Source: JBLHKT01 sp043101615
Lineage (GTDB): Bacteria; Planctomycetota; Phycisphaerae; Phycisphaerales; UBA1924
Length of the DNA stretch: 61,689 nucleotides
Reading direction: 5' to 3'
NCBI GenBank assembly: GCA_043101615.1
Contig: JBICID010000011.1
Location: 1 to 61,689, forward strand
Position 1 is the stretch's first letter. Every line of letters begins with the position of its first letter. This document shows, in pieces, positions 16,073 to 23,688 of the stretch. The position numbers and the translations under genes were made by a program. The notes beneath the pieces were generated by a model that made no database searches, was not told the DNA's origin, and was given only the letters and a program-made list of their open reading frames with translations.

Positions 16073-17116
16073 ATGAGTGAGCGGAACGGGCTGATCTCGA
16101 TCGTGGGGGCGACGGGCGTGGTGGGGCAGGAGCTGATCTCGATCCTGACCGGCCGGGGGGTCTCGCCGGACAGGCTGCGTCTGTTCGCCAGCACCCGCTC
16201 GGCGGGCACGAGGGTGGACGTGTGCGGCACGCCGGTTGAGATCCGCGAGACCGAGGCCGGGGCGGTGGGGGAGGCGGGGCTGGTGTATCTGGCCGCGAGC
16301 TCGGGCGTGGCCCGTGAGATCGGGCCTGTGCTGGGCGAGCGGGGCTGCTTCGTGGTGGACAATTCGTCTGCGTTCCGGATGGACCCGGCGACGGCGCTGG
16401 TGGTGCCCGAGGTGAACGCTGAGGCGGTGGAGCCGGTGCGCCGGGCGGGACGCGGGCTGATCGCGAACCCGAACTGCTCGACGATCATCATGCTGGTCGC
16501 GGTGGACCCCCTGCGCCGGCGGTGGGGGTGCGAGCGGATCGTGGCCTCGACCTACCAGGCGGTGAGCGGTGCCGGGGCCGCGGCGATGGCGGAGCTGGAG
16601 AGCCAGACCCGCGACGTGCTGGCCGGGAAGGACCCGGTGCCCGAGGCGCTGCACGAGCCCTGCGCGTTCAACGTGTTCAGCCACGATTCGAGCGTCGACC
16701 CGCACACGGGCCGGAACGTGGAGGAGCAGAAGATGATCGACGAGACCCGCAAGATCTGGAACGACCCGCGCGTGATGGTGGACGCGACGTGCGTGCGCGT
16801 GCCGGTGCTGCGGGCGCACTCCGAGTCGATCCGCGTGACGCTCGAGGAGCCCGCCTCGCTGGACGAGGTCCGGGCGGAGCTGGGGTCCAGGGCGTGGCTG
16901 CGGGTGGTGGACGACCGGGCCGGGAACCGCTTCCCGACGCCTCGTGCGGCCAGCGGGGGCGACGTGACGCTGGTCGGGAGAATCCGCCCGGACGCGTCGC
17001 GCGACGCCGAGGCCGACGGGCGCTCACGCCACTGGCATCTGTTCGTGAGCGGCGACCAGATCCGCAAGGGGGCGGCGCTGAACGCGGTGCAGATCGGCGA
17101 GCTGCTGACCGGGTGA
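16073..17116 (+). CDS. asd: Aspartate-semialdehyde dehydrogenase
   Basis: A 347-residue NADP enzyme converting aspartyl phosphate to aspartate semialdehyde for Lys, Thr, Met and peptidoglycan precursors. It shows the N-terminal GATGVVGQE nucleotide loop (12-20), VDNSSAFR (95-102), the active-site C135 in NPNCST, and the acid/base H249 in LRAHSES. Length is normal. The start at 16073 is set by an AGGAG ribosome site about 10 bases upstream; an in-frame GTG at 16046 is less likely. It converges on the aspartokinase-homoserine dehydrogenase gene, which makes its substrate and consumes its product. Confidence 0.95.
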   Translation: MSERNGLISIVGATGVVGQELISILTGRGVSPDRLRLFASTRSAGTRVDVCGTPVEIRETEAGAVGEAGLVYLAASSGVAREIGPVLGERGCFVVDNSSAFRMDPATALVVPEVNAEAVEPVRRAGRGLIANPNCSTIIMLVAVDPLRRRWGCERIVASTYQAVSGAGAAAMAELESQTRDVLAGKDPVPEALHEPCAFNVFSHDSSVDPHTGRNVEEQKMIDETRKIWNDPRVMVDATCVRVPVLRAHSESIRVTLEEPASLDEVRAELGSRAWLRVVDDRAGNRFPTPRAASGGDVTLVGRIRPDASRDAEADGRSRHWHLFVSGDQIRKGAALNAVQIGELLTG

Positions 17117-17166
17117 CACGCACACGAGATGGTTCGAGTGACAGCGTGGGGGTCGGCGTTGGGTGG

Positions 17167-19659
17167 TCAGCGGCAGCGGCGCTCCGCGATGCGGAGCAGG
17201 TCGGCGAGCACGCCGCTGGCGGTGATCTCGGCGCCCGCCCCGGCCCCGCGGATCATCAGCGGCTGCTGGTGGTACCGGCGTGTGGTGAACGAGACGAGCG
17301 ACTCGGAGGCGTCGAGGTTGGCGAACGGGGAGTCCGCGGGCACGTCCACGAGGCCGATGGTCGCCTGGGAGGGCCTGATGGTCGCGAGGAACCGGACGAC
17401 GCTGCCCTGCGCCCCGGCGGCTTTCACGCGTGCCTCGAGCCGCTCCCCGGTCGCGCCGAGGGCGGCCGCGAGGTCGGACGGGGAGGCCCCGATCAGGTCC
17501 CGCTCCACGAGCCCCTCGCAGGCGACCTGCTTCGAGGAGCGGAGCAGGCCGGAGCGGCGGCCGAGGATGAGCGACTTGCGCACCACGTCGTGCCCGCACA
17601 GGTCGATGGCGGGATCGGGCTCGGTGTAGCCGAGCGAGCGCGCCTCCTCGACCGCGTCGACGAAGCGTGCGCCCTGCTGCACCCTCGACAGCACGAAGCC
17701 CAGCGAGCCCGAGAGCGATCCCTCGATGGCGAAGACGTTGTCGCCCGAGGCGAGCAGGTCGTCGAGCGTGTTGAGGACGGGCAGGGCGGCCCCGACGGTG
17801 GACTCGCCCCGGAGCAGGCGTGCGTGCTCGTCGCGGGCTCTGAGCAGGGCCGCGTAGGCGTCGTCGGCGGCGGCGAAGGGGTCCTTGTTGGCCGAGGCCA
17901 CGTCGATCGATCGGGCGAAGGCGGCGGCCCAGACCGAGGCGGCCGCGGCGTCGTCGGTGCAGTCGGCGATGGCGGTGGGGGCTGTGTCCGGGAGCCGCGC
18001 GACGAGCGATTCGGGGACGGGGAGCGGGGCGCCCCCGTCGAGCCCGGCGAGCGCGGCGCCGCCCGCCTTGGCGTCGAGCACGGGTGCGAGTGATCTGGCG
18101 ATGAAGCCGTCCGGGTTGACCAGTACGCCCGAGCGGTCGGAGACCGCGACCAGCCGGAGCCGGGGGAAGGCGTCGGGATCGCGTGCGACGAGCAGGCGTG
18201 CCAGGGCGCGCCCCACGCCCCCGAACCCGCGCACCGCGACGTCGAGCCGGTCGCCGACGGTGACGGGGCCGAAGAACTCGTGGTGGATGGCGCGGATCGC
18301 GTCCGGGGCGGCGTCCGACTTGATGGCCAGCGAGATGTTCAGCTCCGATGAGCCCTGCGCGATCGCCAGGATGTTGATGCCGGCATGCCCGATGGCGGAA
18401 AGCGCCCGCCCCGCCACCCCCGTGGCGTGGATCATGCCAAGCCCGACCGCGGCGACGATCGCGACCCCGGGGGTCGTCCGGATCTCCTCCACCAGCCCGT
18501 CGGCCAGCTCGGTGCGCAGGGCGTGCCGGAGGGCCGTCTCGGCCTCGCGCACCTGCGTCTCGGGCAGGGCGAAGCAGACGGACGACTCGCTGGAGGACTG
18601 CGAGATCATGGTCATGGACAGGCCCCGGTCGGCCAGCGCCCCGAACACGCGTGCCGCGATCCCGGGCACCCCCGCCATGCCCTTGCCCTCGATGGAGACC
18701 AGGGCCTGGTCTCGGACGGCGGTCACGGCCCGGACGGGGCCGGAGGGGGAGACCTCCTTCGCGTCGATCCGGGTGCCGGGGAGGTCGGGCTCGAACGAGG
18801 ACTTGATCAGCACCGGGATCGCGAGCGAGGCGACCGGGATCATGGTCCTGGGGTGCAGCACCTTGGCCCCGTAGAAGGACATCTCCGCCGCCTCGCGCGG
18901 GTGCATCGCCGGGATGGGCACGGCGGTCGTCACCACGCGCGGGTCCGCGGTGAAGGCCCCCGCCACGTCCGTCCAGATGACGCACTCGTCGGCCCGCAGG
19001 GCCGCGGCGAGCAGGGTGGCCGACAGGTCGGAGCCGCCCCGCCCCAGCGTGGTGGTCGCGCCCGACGGCGCCCGCCCGCAGAAGCCGGTGACGACCGGGA
19101 TGGTCCCGGCGTCGAGCAGCGGGACGAGCGTCTCCTTCACGCCGGGGCAGTCGGTGTAGCTGAGCGGGTCGGCGGCCCCGAACTGGCCGGAGGTGCGCAG
19201 GAAGGTGTCGGCGTCCAGGGCCTGCGCCCGGTGCCCCGTCGCCCGCAGCTTCGCCGCCAGCAGACGCACCGCCAGCTTCTCGCCGATCACCACGACGCGG
19301 TCGGAGACGCGCGGCGTGAGCTCCCGCAGCAGGGCGGTGCCGTGCAGGAGCTCGAGGCATTCGTCGAGCAGCGCGTCCAGCGCGGCCTCGAGATCCGGGT
19401 CGTCCGGGGCCAGCGCGGCGCGGGCCGCGTGGTGGCGCTCGCGCAGCCGCGACACCAGCGTATCGGCGGCGTTGCGGTCGCCGGTCGCGGCCTGGGCCGC
19501 CCCGGCGAGGATCGCGTTGGTGACCTGCGACATCGCCGAGGACACGCAGACCACGCGATGGCCGGCGTCGGCGTCGGCGCCGAGCAGGGCTGCCGCGGCG
19601 GCGATGCGGTCGGCATCCTGGACGCTCGTGCCGCCGAACTTGTGGACGTGGGTGGGCAT
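17167..19659 (-). CDS. thrA: Bifunctional aspartate kinase/homoserine dehydrogenase
   Basis: An 830-residue fusion, close in length to E. coli ThrA. Residues 1-300 are the aspartokinase (KFGGTSV at 7-13, GRGGSDLSA at 206-214, WTDVAG at 229-234). Residues about 310-460 hold the paired ACT domains for amino-acid feedback (VSIEGKGMAGVPGIAARVF and a second with HAGINILAIAQGSSE). Residues about 470-830 are homoserine dehydrogenase: VRGFGGVGRAL (476-486), ANKDP (590-594), and EPDPAIDLCGHDVVRK (680-695) with substrate and catalytic residues. It catalyses the first and third steps of the Thr/Met branch; the second step is the convergent asd product. Confidence 0.95.
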   Translation of the reverse strand: MPTHVHKFGGTSVQDADRIAAAAALLGADADAGHRVVCVSSAMSQVTNAILAGAAQAATGDRNAADTLVSRLRERHHAARAALAPDDPDLEAALDALLDECLELLHGTALLRELTPRVSDRVVVIGEKLAVRLLAAKLRATGHRAQALDADTFLRTSGQFGAADPLSYTDCPGVKETLVPLLDAGTIPVVTGFCGRAPSGATTTLGRGGSDLSATLLAAALRADECVIWTDVAGAFTADPRVVTTAVPIPAMHPREAAEMSFYGAKVLHPRTMIPVASLAIPVLIKSSFEPDLPGTRIDAKEVSPSGPVRAVTAVRDQALVSIEGKGMAGVPGIAARVFGALADRGLSMTMISQSSSESSVCFALPETQVREAETALRHALRTELADGLVEEIRTTPGVAIVAAVGLGMIHATGVAGRALSAIGHAGINILAIAQGSSELNISLAIKSDAAPDAIRAIHHEFFGPVTVGDRLDVAVRGFGGVGRALARLLVARDPDAFPRLRLVAVSDRSGVLVNPDGFIARSLAPVLDAKAGGAALAGLDGGAPLPVPESLVARLPDTAPTAIADCTDDAAAASVWAAAFARSIDVASANKDPFAAADDAYAALLRARDEHARLLRGESTVGAALPVLNTLDDLLASGDNVFAIEGSLSGSLGFVLSRVQQGARFVDAVEEARSLGYTEPDPAIDLCGHDVVRKSLILGRRSGLLRSSKQVACEGLVERDLIGASPSDLAAALGATGERLEARVKAAGAQGSVVRFLATIRPSQATIGLVDVPADSPFANLDASESLVSFTTRRYHQQPLMIRGAGAGAEITASGVLADLLRIAERRCR

Positions 19660-19750
19660 GGGGCGAGTGCTCCGCGGGGGAGGCGGACTGTAGCGGGATG
19701 GGATGGGTCGGTCGGACGCCGGAGCGGCTTCAGACCGAGGCGCGGGGCGC

Positions 19751-21250
19751 TCAGAAATGACCCCTCAGCGCCGGGTAGAGCGAGCGGTACCGGGCGTAGC
19801 GATCGTCGTAGCCCTCGCGTCCGTCGCCGGGCCGGGTCCGGTGCGCGTCCCGCACCAGGGAGTCGGCGGCGGACTCGACGGACGCGTGCAGCCCGGCGCC
19901 CACCAGCGCAAGGACCGCGGCCCCGTACGCGGCGCCCTCGGACGCCGCGGGGGCGGTCACGCCGACGCCCCACACGTCGGCGCAGAGCTGCCGGAAGAAC
20001 CCGGAGCGAGTCAGGCCTCCTGTGACCCGGACGGAGTCGACGGGCGTCCCGGTGTCGGGGATGAGGGCGATCAGGTCGCGCAGGCCGTAGGCGACGCCCT
20101 CGAGCACCGCCCGGGCCATGTGGTCGCGGGTGTGGGCGGGCGTGAGGCCGACGAACGCCCCGCGGGCCTCCGGGTCGGGGTGCGGGCAGCGTTCGCCGGT
20201 GAGATACGGGAGAAAAGTCAATCCCGCGGCGCCCGGCTCGATCGGCTCGGCCCGCCTGAGCACCGTGGCGTGCGGCGAGGAGTCGTCGGCGAGGTCGGGG
20301 TACAGGGCGTCCACGCACCAGTTGAACGACCCGCCCGCGGACAGCATCACCCCCATCACGTGGTACCCCCCCGGGATGGCGGAGCAGTACGAGTGGATCG
20401 ACCCGGACGGGTCGGGCGAGGCGGCGTCGGTCGCGGCGAACGCGACCCCCGACGTGCCCACCGCCACAGAGACCCCCCCGGGGCGGACGATCCCGGACCC
20501 GACCCCCTCCGCGGCCTGATCGCCCGCGCCCGCGACGATGGGCGTCCCGACCCGCAGCCCGGTCGCCTCTGCGCCGGACCGCTCGACCCGTGCGCACACC
20601 TCGGGCGACTCGTGCAGAGTCGGAACGCTTGAATCGCGCAGCCCGATCGCTCCGAGCATGTCGGCGGACCAGGCGCGGGCCCCGAGGTCGAGGTACGAGG
20701 TGCCCGAGGAGTCGGCGACGTCGGACACGAACGAGCAGCAGAGCCGGTACCGGACGTAGTCCTTTGGCAGCAGCACGCGGGCGATGCGGGCGTGCAGGTC
20801 GGGCTCGTGGTCACGCATCCAGAGCACCTTGGGCGCCGTGAAGCTGGGCAGCATGGGCTTGCCGGTGATGGCGATCACGCGCTCGCGCCCGAGCCGTCCG
20901 TGCAGGGCGTCGCACTGGGCCTGGGACCGCTGGTCGTTCCAGAGGATGGCCGGGCGGACGACGGCGCCGGTGTCGTCCAGCGGCACCATGCCGTGCATCT
21001 GGCCGGACAGGCCGACGCAGGCGACGCGGTCCGGCGAGATCCCCGGCTGTGCGAGCAGCTCGCGGACGCCGGCGCACGTGCCCTCCCACCAGTCCTCGGG
21101 GTCCTGCTCGGACCAGCCGGCGCGTGGCGTAGAGACCGGGTAGGCCCGCGACGTCCTGGCCGCGATCGACCCGTCCGGCTCGACGAGCAGCAGCTTGACG
21201 GCGGAGGTGCCGACGTCGATGGCGAGGACGAGGGGGTCGGGCGTGGTCAT
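19751..21250 (-). CDS. xylB: Xylulokinase (FGGY family)
   Basis: A 499-residue cytosolic sugar kinase. The N-terminal phosphate loop is AIDVGTSAVKLL, followed by the xylulokinase signature SGQMHGMVPLD and ILWNDQRS. The C-terminal half has the ADP-binding GGSFNWCVDALYP and VTGGLTRSGFFRQLCADVWG; LPYLTGERCPHPDPEARGAFVGL is typical of the family. It would phosphorylate D-xylulose for the pentose phosphate route. It sits 13 bases downstream of the xylose-isomerase-like gene, forming a two-gene operon. The start at 21250 was chosen because the protein sequence begins sensibly there; the frame is open further upstream over the neighbouring gene. Confidence 0.93.
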   Translation of the reverse strand: MTTPDPLVLAIDVGTSAVKLLLVEPDGSIAARTSRAYPVSTPRAGWSEQDPEDWWEGTCAGVRELLAQPGISPDRVACVGLSGQMHGMVPLDDTGAVVRPAILWNDQRSQAQCDALHGRLGRERVIAITGKPMLPSFTAPKVLWMRDHEPDLHARIARVLLPKDYVRYRLCCSFVSDVADSSGTSYLDLGARAWSADMLGAIGLRDSSVPTLHESPEVCARVERSGAEATGLRVGTPIVAGAGDQAAEGVGSGIVRPGGVSVAVGTSGVAFAATDAASPDPSGSIHSYCSAIPGGYHVMGVMLSAGGSFNWCVDALYPDLADDSSPHATVLRRAEPIEPGAAGLTFLPYLTGERCPHPDPEARGAFVGLTPAHTRDHMARAVLEGVAYGLRDLIALIPDTGTPVDSVRVTGGLTRSGFFRQLCADVWGVGVTAPAASEGAAYGAAVLALVGAGLHASVESAADSLVRDAHRTRPGDGREGYDDRYARYRSLYPALRGHF

Positions 21251-21263
21251 CGCGTGGCTCTGC

Positions 21264-22409
21264 TCAGCACGGGCGTGGGAGGGGGGGCAGCCGGTCCGGG
21301 AACGGGGCGCGGGCGCGGGTGAGGTGGCCCTCGAGCCAGCCCCGGGCACGGTCGGGGTGCTCATGGGAGAAGAGAATCGCCTCGTGATCGAGCGCGTCGA
21401 TCCGGTCGTTCGCGGCCCGGATCGCGTCCATCGAGTTCCGCAGCGCGACCTCAACCGGCATGCGCTCCGGGTTCACGTCGATGCCGAAGTGCCCGGTGTA
21501 CCCGTGTCGCTTCAGGGTGTACAGCCCGGACTCGAGCTGCTCCGGGCTGATAACCCCCACGTTGAGGTCCTGGTCGTAGTTTCCCAGAGGCTGGCTGTTC
21601 CAGTGGGTGTGGGCCAGGCGAGCCTCGCTCAGCGGCCACGAGAACGCGTACCCCACGTCCTCGAGGGCCATCAGCATGTGCCCGATCTCGGGGTTCATGC
21701 ACACCAGCGCGTGCCCCTCGTCCAGCAGACGGCGGTTCTCGGGATTGTTCAGGCGGGCCTCCACGTCGCGACCGAGCAGGCACCCCTCCGGCGTGGTGCC
21801 GTACAGGATGTGCCCGCGCGGCTCGTACGGCTTGGGCTCGAACGCGATCCGCACGCCGGGGACGCGGTCCATCGCCTCGGCCAGCCCGTCGGCGAAGCGG
21901 GCGCGGGCGCCCGCGAAATCGAGCCCCATGCCGTTCTCGTACCCGTCGATGCCGGGCCAGACCACCGCGAAGTCGGTGTCGAAGCGTTTGTTCATTTCCA
22001 GGGCACGGGCCGTGCGGTCGATCGCCTTGGCCCGCGGGCCAGAGAGCGGGTTGGACAGCGAGCCGAACTCGAAATCGCTGTCCCAGAACAGCAGCGGGAT
22101 CACGGTGACGAGCCTGATGCCCGTCTCGCGGGTGAACCGCTCCCAGACCTCGGCGTTGTCCTCGTTGATCTCGTTGGGATAGTGCGCCTCGAGCCCGACC
22201 AGCCCGTGCTCCCCGAGCCCCGCGGCGAGCTCCAGCCTCGCCTCGATCGGCAGGTCCGGCTGGTACTTATCGTGGAAGCGCGAAGAGCACGGCGAGAAGA
22301 ACCAGATGCCGGCGGTGAATCGGAGATCGAGCGAGAACGAGCCCAGATGCGCGAGCGTCTCTTCCCTGCTTCGTGGTGCGGCCTGCTGGCGGAGGTCCTG
22401 GAGCGGCAT
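21264..22409 (-). CDS. Xylose-isomerase-family TIM barrel, probable xylose isomerase
   Basis: A 381-residue cytosolic protein with the metal-site pattern of sugar isomerases: E191 in FEPKP, E241 and H244 in MNPEIGH, H267/H269 in AHTHWNSQ, and D311 in FGIDVNPERM. The N-terminus (FTAGIWFFSPCSSRFHDKYQ) aligns with the start of xylose isomerases, but the loop after it differs from the classic XylA text. Partnership with xylulokinase in an operon makes xylose the likely substrate; a related isomerase (e.g. L-rhamnose-like) cannot be excluded. A GAGGGAG ribosome site fixes the start. It diverges from a Gfo/Idh/MocA gene across 100 bases. Confidence 0.8.
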   Translation of the reverse strand: MPLQDLRQQAAPRSREETLAHLGSFSLDLRFTAGIWFFSPCSSRFHDKYQPDLPIEARLELAAGLGEHGLVGLEAHYPNEINEDNAEVWERFTRETGIRLVTVIPLLFWDSDFEFGSLSNPLSGPRAKAIDRTARALEMNKRFDTDFAVVWPGIDGYENGMGLDFAGARARFADGLAEAMDRVPGVRIAFEPKPYEPRGHILYGTTPEGCLLGRDVEARLNNPENRRLLDEGHALVCMNPEIGHMLMALEDVGYAFSWPLSEARLAHTHWNSQPLGNYDQDLNVGVISPEQLESGLYTLKRHGYTGHFGIDVNPERMPVEVALRNSMDAIRAANDRIDALDHEAILFSHEHPDRARGWLEGHLTRARAPFPDRLPPLPRPC

Positions 22410-22464
22410 GCGGTGTCTCCCTCTCGGTCGGTTCGTGAGCGGGGCGCGATGATACACTGAGGCT

Positions 22465-22485
22465 CGCGCGCCGTGCCGGCGCGCG
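22465..22485. repeat. 8-bp stem hairpin in the leader of the Gfo/Idh/MocA gene
   Basis: CGCGCGCC (22465-22472) pairs with GGCGCGCG (22478-22485) around GTGCC, 24 bases before the plus-strand start and between two divergent genes. It could be an operator or a leader hairpin; it has no T-run in either direction. Confidence 0.4.
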
Positions 22486-22509
22486 GACACGCACCGGGAG
22501 TCCACACGC

Positions 22510-23664
22510 ATGGGTCACGCGTTGAAGTACGGCATGGTCGGGGGCGGCAAGGGATCCTTCATCGGAGAGGTGCACCGCAAGGCCGCCGCCGTGGACCGCA
22601 AGGCACAGTTCGTCGCGGGGGCGCTCTCCTCCGACCCGGAGCGGGCCAGGGAGAGCGGGCGGGAGCACGGCCTCGCCGACGACCGCTGCTACGGCTCCTG
22701 GCAGGAGATGCTCGAGAAGGAATCCGCCCGCCCGGAGGGCGACCGCATCGACTTCGTCTCGATCGTGACCCCAAACGACACGCACTACCCGGTCGCCAAG
22801 GGGTGTCTGGAGGCCGGCTTCCACGTGGTGCTCGACAAGCCCGCGACGCACACCAGCGCCCAGAGCGACGAGCTGATCGCGCTCGCCGAGTCGAAGGGCC
22901 TGCTCTGCTGCGTGACGTACAACTACACCGGCAACGCCATGGCCCGACAGGCGTCGGAGATGGTGGCGAGCGGCGTCATCGGTGCGGTCCGCAAGGTCTT
23001 CGTCGAGTACCACCAGGGCTGGCTCGCCACACCGCTGGAAGAGACCGGCATGAAGCAGGCCTCCTGGCGCACCGACCCGAAAAAGGCCGGCCTCGGCGGC
23101 GCGCTGGGCGACATCGGCAGCCACGCCGAGAACCTCGTCCACTTCGTCACCGGGCTCGAGATCGAGCGTCTCGCGTGCGACCTCACGGCCTTCGTCCCCG
23201 GGCGGGCCCTCGACGACGACGGCAGCGTCCTGCTCCGCTTCAACGGCGGGGCCAAGGGCGTGATGACCTTCTCCCAGGTCGCCGTCGGACGGGCCAACTC
23301 GCTCACCCTGCGCGTCTACGGCGAGAAGGGCGGGCTGGAGTGGGCCCAGGAGACGCCCGAGACCCTCGTCTGGCACCACGTGGACGGCACCACGCGCGAG
23401 CTGTGCCGCGGGGGAGACGGCGTCGGGGCCCGGGCCCAGGCCGCGACCCGGACGCCCAGCGGGCACCCCGAGGGGTACCTCGAGGCCTTCGCGAACATCT
23501 ACCTCGGCGCGATCGAGGCGATCCGCGCCGGGCGCGGCGAGGCCGTGGACGGGGCGCTCGCGAAGGAGATCCCGACCATCGCCGACGGTCGGCGCGGCGT
23601 GCGGTTCATCGAACTCTGCGTGGAGAGCTCCAAGGCCGGCGCGCAGTGGGTTGAGTGGTCCTGA
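22510..23664 (+). CDS. Cytosolic Gfo/Idh/MocA-family oxidoreductase
   Basis: A 384-residue NAD(P)-dependent oxidoreductase without signal peptide, unlike the two exported relatives at 7920 and 10289. It starts MGHALKYGMVGGGKGSFIG with the nucleotide loop, has D-K-P in place of E-K-P (HVVLDKPATHTS), the conserved YNYTGN strand and LGDIGSHAENLVHFVTG where the catalytic His is expected. Length and sequence fit the subgroup found in plant-sugar or inositol catabolism. It is divergent from the xylose isomerase/xylulokinase operon and so may be co-regulated with it through the shared 100-base region. Confidence 0.88.
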   Translation: MGHALKYGMVGGGKGSFIGEVHRKAAAVDRKAQFVAGALSSDPERARESGREHGLADDRCYGSWQEMLEKESARPEGDRIDFVSIVTPNDTHYPVAKGCLEAGFHVVLDKPATHTSAQSDELIALAESKGLLCCVTYNYTGNAMARQASEMVASGVIGAVRKVFVEYHQGWLATPLEETGMKQASWRTDPKKAGLGGALGDIGSHAENLVHFVTGLEIERLACDLTAFVPGRALDDDGSVLLRFNGGAKGVMTFSQVAVGRANSLTLRVYGEKGGLEWAQETPETLVWHHVDGTTRELCRGGDGVGARAQAATRTPSGHPEGYLEAFANIYLGAIEAIRAGRGEAVDGALAKEIPTIADGRRGVRFIELCVESSKAGAQWVEWS

Positions 23665-23688
23665 GGTAGCCGGCTCGGCTGATTCAAT